Positions 12,766 through 23,105 of a DNA stretch of 64,000 nt are shown one piece after another. Under the pieces are notes generated by a model that had not been told where the DNA came from, searched no databases, and saw nothing but the letters and a program-made list of their open reading frames with translations. Location of the stretch: NCBI GenBank assembly GCA_029931535.1, contig JAQPZY010000698.1, positions 124,001-188,000 of the forward strand. Direction: 5' to 3'. This DNA comes from Margaritifera margaritifera (Eukaryota > Mollusca > Bivalvia > Unionida > Margaritiferidae). Within the stretch, counting starts at the first letter, position 1. Each line of letters opens with the position of its first letter. Made by a program: the position numbers and the translations under genes.

Positions 12766-15700
12766 CTAGAATCCTTTTAAAAGGTCGAACTTGGTGACAT
12801 ATTCCGCATTTCCAATTTTATCAATGCAATCGTCCATTCTTGGGATTGGAAATGAATCAGTTTTGGTGACACTGTTGACTTTTCTATAGTCAGTACACAT
12901 ACGGAATGTATTATCTGGCTTAGGAACAAGAATACATGGTGAACTCCAGTTACTTTTACTTGGTTCTATGAAATCATTCTCCAGTAAATACTGAATTTCT
13001 TTCTTCAGATAGTTCTGTTTGAGAGGATTCATCCTATAAGGATGCTGTTTCACAGGCGCAGAATCTACAATGTCAACGTCATGATAAATTTTACTTGTTC
13101 GTGTTGGAACATCAGGAAACAAGTGCTCATAGTCATGTAATAGCTGTTTTAGTTCATTTCTTTCCTGTTGTTGTAGATGTAAAAGTTTCTGGTCTAGGTT
13201 GTTCAATATTTCTGAATTCCGAAGATTGGTTATACCAGAGTCACTATAGTCTGATCGTACTCCATCGTTGATATCTTCACTGTGTGGGACAGGTACAACT
13301 AAATTAACTGAATAATTAGCTGAGCTATCTCTGTCAAAATATACCTTTAACATATTTATATGACAAAGTTGTTTTTGTTTCCGTCTCCCAGGAGTGTTAA
13401 TGATATAATTTAAGTCATTTACTTTCTTTTCAACGGTATAAGGACCATAAAATTTAGCCTGAAGAGGATTCTGAGGTATGGGAAAGAGAGCCAGAACTTT
13501 CTCACCAGGTTTAAAACTCATTTCCTGTGAATTTCTGTCATACCTTAATTTCATTTTTGACTGGGTAGTGTGAAGATTAGTTCTTGCTACTTCACAGGCC
13601 TTTGACAACTTGTATTTGAAATCAGAGACATAATCAAGAAGATTAAGCTTTGAATCTTCATTTGAAAGAAGTTTCTCTTTCAATAATTTCAATGGTCCAC
13701 GGACAGTATGACCAAAAACTAGTTCAAAGGGACTAAAACCCAACGACTCTTGAACTGATTCCCTAACAGCAAACAACAACAAATGAACACCCTCATCCCA
13801 ATCCTTTTCTGTATCAAAGCAATATGATCGAATCATATTCTTCAAAGTTTGATGAAATCTTTCCAAAGCACCTTGACTTTCAGGGTGATAGGCAGAAGAT
13901 TTAAACTGTTGGATGCCTAATTCATGCATAACTTGTTGGAAAATTCCAGACATAAAATTTGACCCTTGATCTGACTGGACAGATTTGGGAAGGCCAACAA
14001 GTGTAAAAAACTTCACCAAAGCTTTCACAATAGTTTTAGTTTTTATATTTCTCAGAGGAATTGCCTCTGGAAATCTTGTAGATGCACACATGATGGTCAA
14101 CAAGTATTGGTTGCCTGACTTGGTTTTAGGTAAAGGACCAACACAGTCTACCATTATTCTACTAAATGGTTCATCAAATGCAGGAATAGGTTGCAGATGA
14201 GCCTTAGGTATCTTCTGATTGGGTTTTCCTACCATTTGACAAGTGTGACAAGATCTGCAGTATTTAGAAACATCACTTTTGAGTTTCGGCCAATAAAAAT
14301 GATTCAAGATCTTGTGATAAGTCTTACGGACTCCTAAATGACCAGCCAAAGGAGTTTCATGGGCTAAATTAAGAATTTCCTGTCGATATGACTTAGGAAC
14401 AACAATTTGATAGCTCACTGACCACTCGTCACCAGCGGGTACATCAGGTGGTCTCCATTTCCTCATAAGGACCCCATTTTTCACAAAGTAACACACTGGA
14501 ACTTGTGTGGCTTCAGTTTCACTAATAGCCCTCTGAAACAAACAAGATATCTCGGGATCTTGCTCCTGTTCAACGACAAGGGATTGTCGTTTGTCATCCT
14601 GATTAGAACAAAGAGAATGAGTTGCCAAAAGAGGATCACTGTGATCAATACCATTTGATTGATCAATACCTGAGGAAAAAGTGACCTCATCAAAAGACTG
14701 ACCAATACATGTGTCAGCTAAAGGAATAATATCCTGATCAACATCACTCTCAAGAGCTCTTTTTGCCATAACTCTAGTAACTGCACAAGCAGGGTACAAA
14801 TCAGGGATTTCAGTTTCGACAGGATCAACTTTCTGATCCAAACAAGGCTTGTCAGTTACAAGTGGATTAACCACAACCTTATCTCCAGCTAGGTCATTGC
14901 CTAGTAATAAATGAACACCCTCTATGGGTAAAGAAGTCACTGCCCCAACAGTCACAGGTCCAGAAACTAAGTCTGATGCCAAATTTACACAATGGAGAGG
15001 AACATTTACAAAGCCGCACTCAACTCCCTGAACAAGAACACTTTCACTTGAAGAAGACTCCTCAGACAAAGGCAAAGTACCTGATAATAAAAGACTCTGA
15101 GAAGCTCCAGTGTCCCTTAATATTTTAATTGGGATAGGTTTGGCAGAATCACCAATAAGTGATATAGAACCTTCTGACATGAATGGTTCATAAGCCTCCA
15201 AAATAGAATCAGACTGGGGTTTGTTTGACCCAACAAATGTATTGCTTTCAATACAAGACCGTGACCTTGACCTCGTAGAAATAAGAGCATTTGGAAAAGC
15301 TCTGTCTTTTCTCTGTTGCTTATTTTTCAACTTGAAGCAATCAGAAATAACGTGCCCTTTCGTTTTACAATAAGTGCACGTAGGAAGAGATAAGGATTTC
15401 TGATCAGTCTTATCAGATGTTTGATTCCTAACAGTTGTGCTGTTGTGAAATTTGGAAGTACTCGAATGAGATTGAAATGGTTTTTTACCAGAAAACTGCT
15501 GAGAGGACGACTTATTGCCAAATGAAATTTTGTGAGTCAAGGAATAATCATCAGCCATACGAGCAGCATTTTCCAAAGTGTCCACATTCTGCTCGTCAAG
15601 ATAGGTTTTAACATCACTATGGATGCACCTCTTGAACTCTTCAATTAATACGAGCTGTCGGAGGTTATCATAACCTTGATAAACTTTCTTGGCTGAGCAC

Positions 15701-16164
15701 CACCTATCAAATAGTTGTTCTTTATCCCTTTCAAATTCGACATGAGTTTGTCCAGTTTCTTTTCTACAATTCCTAAACCTTTGTCGATATGCCTCTGGTA
15801 CTAACTCATAAGCTTTCAAGATGTACTCCTTAACCACATCATAATCAGTGCTTTGTTGTACTGACAGTGAAGTGTAGACTTCACGAGCTTTGCCAATAAG
15901 TACACTTTGTAATAACAAAGTCCAATGCTCTCCGGGCCATTTCAAGTTTTCAGCTATTTTCTCGAAATGAAGAAAGTATTTATCTACTTCTTTTTCCTGA
16001 AAAGGGGGTACTAACCTAATGTATCTAGTAACATCAAAACCTGAACTTGTGTTTAAAGGAGTGGAGTGTGCTCTGTTTGCCAGTTCTAATTCTCTTAATT
16101 TAAATTGCATTTCCCTTTCTTCTCTTTGCATCTGCATTTGTATTTGCCTCTCTTCCTTCTGCAT
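12766..16164 (-). CDS. retrotransposon Gag-protease-integrase-RT polyprotein (interrupted)
   Basis: A frame of about 1,130 codons. In order: a capsid region resembling SCAN-like gag (LVPPFQEKEVDKYFLHFEKI); a CCHC knuckle CTYCKTKGHVISDC (near 15340-15380); the aspartic protease motif RDTGAS (near 15105-15120); an HHCC zinc finger (HETPLAGHLG and CRSCHTCQ, near 14230-14380); a DDE integrase core (IMVDCVGP near 14145, SDQGSN near 13965, GALERF near 13865); a GPY/F module (KFYGPYTV near 13450); then the RT N-terminus (FRMCTDYRKVNS near 12890). It stops at TAG within RT. Integrase precedes RT, as in GMR1-like elements. The true Gag start lies upstream in another frame (16592). Confidence 0.92.
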   Translation of the reverse strand: MQKEERQIQMQMQREEREMQFKLRELELANRAHSTPLNTSSGFDVTRYIRLVPPFQEKEVDKYFLHFEKIAENLKWPGEHWTLLLQSVLIGKAREVYTSLSVQQSTDYDVVKEYILKAYELVPEAYRQRFRNCRKETGQTHVEFERDKEQLFDRWCSAKKVYQGYDNLRQLVLIEEFKRCIHSDVKTYLDEQNVDTLENAARMADDYSLTHKISFGNKSSSQQFSGKKPFQSHSSTSKFHNSTTVRNQTSDKTDQKSLSLPTCTYCKTKGHVISDCFKLKNKQQRKDRAFPNALISTRSRSRSCIESNTFVGSNKPQSDSILEAYEPFMSEGSISLIGDSAKPIPIKILRDTGASQSLLLSGTLPLSEESSSSESVLVQGVECGFVNVPLHCVNLASDLVSGPVTVGAVTSLPIEGVHLLLGNDLAGDKVVVNPLVTDKPCLDQKVDPVETEIPDLYPACAVTRVMAKRALESDVDQDIIPLADTCIGQSFDEVTFSSGIDQSNGIDHSDPLLATHSLCSNQDDKRQSLVVEQEQDPEISCLFQRAISETEATQVPVCYFVKNGVLMRKWRPPDVPAGDEWSVSYQIVVPKSYRQEILNLAHETPLAGHLGVRKTYHKILNHFYWPKLKSDVSKYCRSCHTCQMVGKPNQKIPKAHLQPIPAFDEPFSRIMVDCVGPLPKTKSGNQYLLTIMCASTRFPEAIPLRNIKTKTIVKALVKFFTLVGLPKSVQSDQGSNFMSGIFQQVMHELGIQQFKSSAYHPESQGALERFHQTLKNMIRSYCFDTEKDWDEGVHLLLFAVRESVQESLGFSPFELVFGHTVRGPLKLLKEKLLSNEDSKLNLLDYVSDFKYKLSKACEVARTNLHTTQSKMKLRYDRNSQEMSFKPGEKVLALFPIPQNPLQAKFYGPYTVEKKVNDLNYIINTPGRRKQKQLCHINMLKVYFDRDSSANYSVNLVVPVPHSEDINDGVRSDYSDSGITNLRNSEILNNLDQKLLHLQQQERNELKQLLHDYEHLFPDVPTRTSKIYHDVDIVDSAPVKQHPYRMNPLKQNYLKKEIQYLLENDFIEPSKSNWSSPCILVPKPDNTFRMCTDYRKVNSVTKTDSFPIPRMDDCIDKIGNAEYVTKFDLLKGF

Positions 16165-16592
16165 TTGTATCTGCCTCTCTTCCTTCTCTCTCTCTCCATC
16201 TGCCTCTCTTCTTTCTCTCTCTCCATCTGTATCCGCCTATCTTCTTTCTCTCTCTCCATCTGTATCTGCCTCTCTTCTTTCTCTCTCTCTCTCTCTCTCT
16301 GAATCTGAAGCTTTGCCAACTCTAAATCCATCTGGTTCTTTAACTCTAATTCCCTTAATTTCCTGTCAGAACCAGATACAGGCTTTCTCTTCAAACTTAA
16401 AGCACTATTTTCAAAAATTCCCTTACCTACTAAATACTGAATTAAAATAATCTTTATTTCCTGTTTTGTCAATGATACTTTTGCCTCAGATAGACTGTAT
16501 TTTCTGGCAAGCTCGAGCAACTCATCCTTTCTCATACACTCTAACCCCTCCTGGGTAGGTTTTGAAATGTAATTCTGAACATTAGATGCCAT
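16165..16592 (-). CDS. N-terminal part of retrotransposon Gag, frameshifted from the rest
   Basis: Starts at ATG 16592 (MASNVQNYISKPTQEGLECM). It gives a helical N-terminal region, then a highly charged coiled coil of REREKEERQIQM-type repeats encoded by TCTCTC-rich plus-strand DNA. The same repeat continues in another frame from 16164, so a slip within the CT-rich tract (roughly 16180-16205) separates the two. The open frame continues out of register to 16095. Similarity to other gypsy Gag N-termini was judged only by position. Confidence 0.7.
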
Positions 16593-16732
16593 AGTAAATA
16601 TTTGTTGGTTTCACACAAAAAAATTTCTCTATATAAAATCTTTGCCAAAGACAAAAAAAATTTCCGAGACAAAATCAATATGAATTTCAAAAATAACTTT
16701 AATATCTCTAATATGCTTTAAAGAAAATCAGA

Positions 16733-16753
16733 TCCCGGACGACGAGCCCCCAA
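16733..16753 (-). promoter_or_regulatory. primer-binding site, tRNA-Pro-like with 3-nt insertion
   Basis: Five bases internal to the 5' LTR the minus strand reads TGGGGGCTCGTCGTCCGGGA. The tRNA-Pro primer site of many retroelements is TGGGGGCTCGTCCGGGAT, so this copy matches with an extra GTC. The position and TGG start fit a PBS. Confidence 0.6.
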
Positions 16754-16757
16754 TTTC

Positions 16758-17504
16758 TGTTACGACTCTATGGTCTAAGAAAAATGTAACAGAAAGAAAG
16801 TGAAACCAACAAATCATGTAAAAAATCAACGAGCAATTTATTACTAGATAATTAAAATGAAAAATCAAAAAGTCACTTACAGTAATGTGTTTTGAAATCC
16901 TAATAATCCAATAAGAATGATTGTTCTAATCACAAGTCCTAAATATAGAATGTTCCGAATTCACGGCTGTGTCCTTGAATGTTATGATGTGCTAATGGTC
17001 TCCAAAGTCCTGATGTACTAGAAATCTTGATGTGCTGATGTCAAAATGAAGTATTCCAAAATCTCTGAATAAGTTCAGTTAAATTCCAAAATCATTAATT
17101 AAAAATCCAAAATCCAAAAGTTTATGAGCACTGTTATAATCCAATGAATATTTAAAATAATTCTTCTCTTAGAATTTGTAATGAATTTTCACAACTGTAA
17201 TAGCTCTTTACAAGACTGATGGTAATGTCAAAACTGAATAAATGTCCACCAAACATGGCATATATAAAGATTGGTCACATGACAGAATGTTCTAGAATAT
17301 GTGTCATCTTAATGGAATTTTACTTGTAAACAAAATTCAACCTTGACCTTCAAATTGAGAAAACATATTGATCAAAACAACCTAATTCAAGGATACTAGT
17401 TAAACATGTTTTTCCTGATAACATTAAGATTTAAGCAAATATTAAAGTGAAGAAACATTTATAATTTCCTAAAATATTTATAATATTATATAAACATCAT
17501 ACAT

Positions 17505-17508
<4 letters not shown>
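16758..17508 (-). repeat. 5' LTR (minus-strand orientation)
   Basis: Has TGTTACGACT...CATAACA ends (TG...CA on both strands). About 99.6 percent identical to 10913-11662 by eye. Confidence 0.93.

Positions 17509-17580
<72 letters not shown>
17509..17580. repeat. (TA)n tract, right half
   Basis: Continuation of the TA microsatellite that received the LTR element. Confidence 0.9.
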
Positions 17581-17582
<2 letters not shown>

Positions 17583-17776
17583 CATCTTTTAAGATCTGAT
17601 GTGTCCTGGATCAAAATTCTTACTTTGCTGTCAGTCCATGGGGACATGACTGAGATGTGAAGAAATCAAACAGCATGCACTTCACAAAATGACAAAGTGG
17701 AACACTCTGAGTGTGACAAAAATGGAATACACTTAGTGTGACACAATTTCCACTCAAGAAAGCTTTGGATATTAAT

Positions 17777-17986
17777 TACCGTATATACGCGAGTCTAACT
17801 ACAAACAACATAGACCCTGATCTGCCGTTGCATAATGTGCCAACAGATCAGGGTCTACGTTGTTTGTTCTACTGATTACTCCTAACAAACTGCATATACT
17901 AAGATCTGTCGGCGCTTTATGCCACGGAAGCTCTGAATCTGTGCAGTTTGCTGTTGTATTCGACTTATAAGCGAGTATATACGGTA
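17777..17986. mobile_element. palindromic MITE-like element, copy 2
   Basis: Ends TACCGTATATACGCGAGT and GCGAGTATATACGGTA are inverted repeats. Inside, an AACAACATAGACCCTGATCT hairpin, the spacer TTCTACTGATTA and a second, more decayed CAAACTGCATA hairpin follow, as in 1767-1986. The flanks (ATTAAT / AAAAAA) give no clear target duplication. Confidence 0.7.
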
Positions 17987-18419
17987 AAAAAATGTAAGAC
18001 CCAGGAAACATGGACAACTTCAACATTGCCTAATTTGATGGTTGGGACACCTAGTAGGATCTGTGTGTAATATTCATTGTGACCTGGCCTGGAGATCATG
18101 AAATATAGGAGCCTGAGTTTGAGCTTGAAATTTAGTCTCGGCCAATCACAAAGGACTTTACTTTTGACACGAATTTTTGATGGGCTGAAAGTGAAATTTC
18201 AATCTCTAACTAAAACGCAGAATTTTATGATCTCTGGGCCTGAGCCAATGAGAAAAAGAAATGCTTCTAAAACCCCAAACATTTTTTAAATAATATATCG
18301 TATCAAATTAAATTCCCATCTAGCTTTAAGAGGAATACACTCTGACTGACTCTGTTTCTAGTTAAAAGACCTTTAAATTAGATGGTATGTTTATGTGTGT
18401 ATTGGTGTGTGCGCACGTT
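17987..18419. other. intergenic DNA, nothing recognised
   Basis: No RNA gene or motif-bearing open frame seen. Confidence 0.45.
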
Positions 18420-18542
<123 letters not shown>

Positions 18543-18769
18543 ATATACACGAGACACATATTTGCACTTGGCATCCGCGGTGAAAAATGTTTGGTACATG
18601 TTTACTCGATGAGAGTTTATGCAATATTATTATATTAGATTCACTTTTTTTACTACTCTAAACATATATTTGATAAGTATGATGTAGACTTGTATTGTGT
18701 TTCATTGCGAAGTATAATACACTTTTACATTTTTACACTTATGGGTTAAATTTATCTCAACATTTTTGT

Positions 18770-19730
18770 GAAATCAATAATACCATTGGACAAACTGCGT
18801 GTGTTGATGGAGAGAGTGTGTGTATGTGAAACCAATAATACCATTGGACAAACTGTATGTGTGTTGATGGAGAGAGTGTGTGTATGTGAAACCAATAATA
18901 CTTCATGTGTGTTGATGGAGAGAGTGTGTGTATGTGAAACCAATAATACCATTGGACAAACTGCATGTGTGTTGATGGAGGGAGTGTGTGTATGTAAAAT
19001 CAATAATACCATTGGACAAACTGCATGTGTGTTGATGGAGAGAGTGTGTGTATGTAAAATCAATAATACCATTGGACAAACTGCATGTGTGTTGATGGAG
19101 AGAGTGTGTGTATGTGAAACCAATAATACCATTGGACAAACCGCGTGTGTTGATGGAGAGAGTGTGTGTATGTAAAATCAATAATACCATTGGACAAACT
19201 GCATGTGTGTCAATGGAGAGAGTGTGTGTATGTGAAACCAATAATACTTCATGTGTGTTGATGGAGAGAGTGTGTGTATGTAAAATCAATAATACCATTG
19301 GACAAACTCTATGTGTGTTGATGGAGAGAGTGTGTGTATGTGAAACCAATAATACTTCATGTGTGTTGATGGAGAGAGTGTGTGTATGTGAAACCAATAA
19401 TACCATTGGACAAACTGCATGTGTGTTGATGGAGAGAGTGTGTGTATGTAAAATCAATAATACCATTGGACAAACTGCATGTGTGCTGATGGAGAAAGTG
19501 TGTGTATGTGAAACCAATAATACCATTGGACAAACTGTATGTGTGTTGATGGAGAGAGTGTGTGTATGTAAAATCAATAATACCATTGGACAAACTGTAT
19601 GTGTGTTGATGGAGAGAGTGTGTGTATGTAAAATCAATAATACCATTGGACAAACTGTATGTGTGTTGATGGAGAGAGTGTGTGTATGTGAAACCAATAA
19701 TACCATTGGACAAACTGTATGTACGTTGAC
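18770..19730. repeat. 60-bp minisatellite with 36-bp deletion variants
   Basis: About 16 units of AATAATACCATTGGACAAAC, TGCATGTGTGTTGATGGAGA and GAGTGTGTGTATGTGAAACC. Two unit classes alternate: GTGAAACC and GTAAAATC. Three or four units are shortened (AATAATACTTCATGTGTG), all by the same internal deletion. The long open frames on both strands reflect a unit divisible by three. Confidence 0.95.
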
Positions 19731-19742
19731 GGGGGGGGGGGG

Positions 19743-19790
<48 letters not shown>
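19731..19790. repeat. G-run and (GA)n tract
   Basis: About 15 G followed by GA dinucleotides, abutting the 60-bp minisatellite. Confidence 0.9.
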
Positions 19791-20100
19791 AAGAGACATA
19801 GATATCATAATTAGAAGTAAATGAATTAAATTATCATTATAAATTGAATGCAAAGACTGATATGATGTTCTGCATCTTTCAAATAATAATGGAAGGAGCA
19901 ATTGACATTAACTAATTCATCTTTTTCTCTCCAGATTTGCTCAGAAAGATTATATTTCAAGCACACAATAAAAGTATGAAAAAAAATTGTTATCTTAACA
20001 CAAATATATTGTGTTAAGTATTTTTGACATATACATAGTAGCCATGGCACAAATAAAACATGGACAGAGATTTAGTCAACAGTGTCTCTGTAATATTTTT

Positions 20101-20154
20101 ATATACAACTAGGGGCCAATCAAGGGTATATACAACTAGGGGCCAATCAAGGGT
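20101..20154. repeat. 27-bp perfect direct duplication
   Basis: Two exact copies of ATATACAACTAGGGGCCAAT plus CAAGGGT. Confidence 0.95.
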
Positions 20155-20544
20155 TATTGCAGCAGTTGAATCAGTTTTACATAAGTGGTGCATACAGAAT
20201 TATCACTGCAGTGAATATTTGAAGAAAAACAATTTGTGAACAACTTAAAGTCGCCTACAATCCTTGTTTCTTTCTGAACGTGAATTATAAGATTAGGGAA
20301 TTTTCAGATCTCCTTGATCTGGTATATTTTATGTTTTTGTGTGTGTGTTTGGCCGCTGGGGATTGGGGGGGGGGGGAGGGGGACAACGCATTTTTGTGGG
20401 CTTAAAGTGGGTTCCATGTATTGTAAGTTAGATTCCTGTTGGTGTAGTCAAATCCAAAACACCTTTTATAAACTTTAACAGTATCCCATGTTCACATTTG
20501 TTGAAAACTTTTTTTTAAATGTCTGCTTGTACCGTCATAATCGA

Positions 20545-20666
20545 CAGTCGAATGCACTGGGATAACTCCTGTACTGACAAATCCTCAGTCGAATGCACTG
20601 GGATAACTCCTGTACTGACAAATCCTCAGTCGAATGCACTGGGATAACTCCTGTACTGACAAATCA
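20545..20666. repeat. 41-bp tandem repeat, 3 copies
   Basis: Three copies of CAGTCGAATGCACTGGGATA ACTCCTGTACTGACAAATC, nearly identical. Confidence 0.92.
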
Positions 20667-20752
20667 TCTTTAAAGAAAGAAGTCTGATACCCATCCTCAT
20701 GCCTGTTGATGAACCAATGCCTACATCATCATAGAAGCAGAGCAGAGGAGGG

Positions 20753-20755
<3 letters not shown>

Positions 20756-20837
<82 letters not shown>
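20756..20837. repeat. (CA)n microsatellite
   Basis: About 41 CA dinucleotides. Confidence 0.97.
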
Positions 20838-20839
<2 letters not shown>

Positions 20840-21321
20840 TTGATACTATTCACAAATTTTTTTTTAATTAAATAAAATAAGATGACAGTAACCAGCATTA
20901 AGGCAATAATTACATTATAAAAAGTTATGTAATTTGAACATTAGCTCTACAACAAAGCAGATATACAGTAATTTTAGATGTGATCAAAATTTCATATGTA
21001 ATTAATTACATTTGAAAGTAACCAACACCCAGTTTTACCATATATATATATATATATGTATAAAGTAAAGAAATATCGTTTGTAATATCTTTAAATTCAA
21101 AATAATAACATAAACTTTCTAACGAAAATAAATCGTGCATCCTGCATGGAGTCCTTCATTTCCCACTTCTGCACTTTAAGGAGTATTTATTTATATTGTG
21201 TTTGTTTTAATTTTTGTTGTTGTTGTTTTTTAACGGCACTTTTAATACACTGATGGCTACATTATGCCAAGGAAATGGGAGCTAAATGCTTTTCCCAAGG
21301 ACAGGCTGAGACAAACGACTT

Positions 21322-21395
21322 GGGCTTGACGGGATGTGTATCAAACCTACGACTCTTGGATTACGAGTTCGACACTCTACCAGCTGTGCAAGTGA
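21322..21395 (-). mobile_element. tRNA-derived SINE-like fragment
   Basis: On the minus strand an A-box-like TGGTAGAGTGTCG is followed by CTCGTAATCC (anticodon-loop-like) and a B-box-like AGGTTTGATAC at the spacing of a tRNA gene. The arrangement parallels the copy at 55935-56012. It is too decayed to be a working tRNA. Confidence 0.5.
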
Positions 21396-21564
21396 ACAAA
21401 AAACCAACTTTGCGACCGCGGCTCCCTAGTACGTGTTTGGATCTGACCGAGTCTCCTGTATAGTACGTGCTTGGTTTTGACCGCGGCTCTCTTATAGTAC
21501 GTGCTGGATTTGACCGTAAACCACGTTAAGAATATGAAAACAACTTGATTCATGATTAGCTATT

Positions 21565-21653
21565 ATATTATATTATATTATATTATATTATATTATATTA
21601 TATTATATTATATTATATTATATTATATTATATTATATTATATTATATTATAT
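21565..21653. repeat. (TTATA)n pentanucleotide repeat
   Basis: About 18 copies of TTATA. Confidence 0.95.
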
Positions 21654-22794
21654 AAATGTTCAAGTAACGATTCTAAGGAAACTGGATTCCCCCTCCCAAA
21701 CCTCTACTCCGCGGAGGAAAAAGAACGGATTTTTGGAGGGGGGGGGGGGGGCGCTTCTAAGTAAACAAAGCCAGGTCTTGTCAATATTATGTGTGATTTT
21801 CGCGCGTTAGGTTCATTCTTTGCGCGATTGTGAAAATCATACCTCCCCCAATCGCAAATCCTAAGACAGACCCTGACGAAAGATGATGATAATAGTATTA
21901 GCCTAGCCCCCCCCCCCCCCGGCAGTTTGTACACCCCCGCCCCTCCCCCCCCCCCAGCGATTTTAAAAACAAAAAACTCCAAGCATTTAAAAAATGCAGA
22001 AACTTAGTCATTTCATTCATCAATTTATATTTTCCAAATCACTATCATCTTACTCGCGTTTCAAACCAAAAGTGAGTTCTCAGTGTAAGCAACGAGCCTG
22101 CCTACAATTCTTTTCCGGTTCCTGGAAAAGTTCATTTTCATTGAAGGGGTGAGATTCTTGGACTACACATACATAGAAGTAACAACTGTGTAGTCTGCAT
22201 CTAATATTTGCAATATCTTGTTTTAATACTTCTATACAAATATATTAAGAAAATATTGAGAAAAAAAATTAAACAAAATAAAAAGGGCATTTGGTGTAAT
22301 TCTTATATACACCTGTTCAAAGGGATGTAACTCCCAAAGTTACGGAAATTTACGAATGATTCGGAGCTTATTGAAGAATATGGTGGCCGTGTTAACAAAG
22401 AAACTCTCGATTGGACTGAAACGCGAACAAGATGACAGTTTTAGAGACGCCCTGGCGATAATCAAGTTAGAAATTATAAATTGACGAATTAAATTTTTTT
22501 GCATTGTTTTATATTCTTGGTGCTTTTCGTTTTGAAAATTGCTGGGGGGGGGGGGTAAACTGGGGGTGGGGGGTGGAAGAGATACTATAAATGAATTATA
22601 GCACGTTAAGGCAAGAGTTCATGCATCTATATCTGCGTGTACAGCTGAAAGTTAATCACTTGCTATAATCAACGAATAAATAAATAATTTACTAACGTAC
22701 CTGACATTTTAAACAATTTCTGTGTAAAGATTGTTCCTAAATTTGGCCCATTGTGAATCAATGTGACTATGAACGCAGCGTATTAAACGATAAA
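21654..22794. other. intergenic DNA with G and C runs
   Basis: Holds G-runs (about 21738-21752 and 22542-22555) and C-runs (about 21907-21920 and 21945-21955). No gene recognised. Confidence 0.5.
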
Positions 22795-23105
22795 GCACTC
22801 ACGGTAGTAATTTATATGAAAAAATGGGAACCAGTCTAGAAATGGGAACAAGTCTAGAAATGGGAACCAGTCTAGAAATGTGTGAATATAAAATAGAGTA
22901 TATATGGCAGGGGTGTCAAACCAGACTCATTATTTTTTTATTATTATTTATTATTATTTATATCAAATCTGGCCCGCCATAGCAAATGAGTTTGACACCC
23001 CTGATATATGGGTTTGGAGGGCCATGATCGGTTGACAGTAAAAAGTAAAATTTTAGTTGAAAGAACCATTTGAGAACGTATACTCTTTGTAACTGGAAAA
23101 AATGG
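22795..23105. repeat. dispersed repeat, copy B, split by a MITE
   Basis: Shares CTCACGGTAGTAAT, GGGAACCAGTCTAGAAATG (triplicated here), AAAATAGAGTATATATG and GGTTTGGAGGGCCATGAT with copy C (24772-24945). A 96-bp hAT-type MITE interrupts it at 22908-23003. Confidence 0.65.
22908..23003. mobile_element. hAT-type MITE, 96 bp, with 8-bp target duplication
   Basis: Inverted termini CAGGGGTGTCAAAC... and ...GTTTGACACCCCTG. The perfect 8-bp direct repeat ATATATGG lies at 22900-22907 and 23004-23011. Eight-base duplications and CAG...CTG termini fit hAT. No coding capacity. Confidence 0.88.

Larger units (their letters stand above)
10913..17508 (-). mobile_element. LTR retrotransposon, Ty3/gypsy class with GMR1-like pol order
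   Basis: Two direct ~750-bp LTRs (10913-11662 and 16758-17508) flank an internal region coding on the minus strand for Gag, protease, integrase, reverse transcriptase and RNase H in that order. Integrase ahead of RT is unusual for Ty3/gypsy elements and is known from the GMR1-like clade. The LTRs differ at only three positions I could find, so the insertion is young. Coding lesions: a frameshift near the start of Gag, a TAG within RT (12766-12768) and a frameshift in a T8 run (12071-12078). The copy is therefore probably defective. The (TA)n target hides the target-site duplication. Confidence 0.92.

Noticed and set aside
11801..16592. Retrovirus with env
   Set aside because: No envelope-like frame lies between RNase H and the 3' LTR (only about 140 bp remain).
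18752..19901. Open frames of 126-332 codons on both strands
   Set aside because: Products of the 60-bp minisatellite and adjoining GA repeat.
21322..21395. Functional tRNA gene
   Set aside because: A- and B-box-like sequences are present but stems pair poorly and the B box is degraded; SINE remnant preferred. The same holds for 55935-56012.
22125..22180. GTGAGATTCTTGGAC resembling a conserved 18S rRNA segment
   Set aside because: Only about 15 bases match and flanking sequence does not continue as rRNA.
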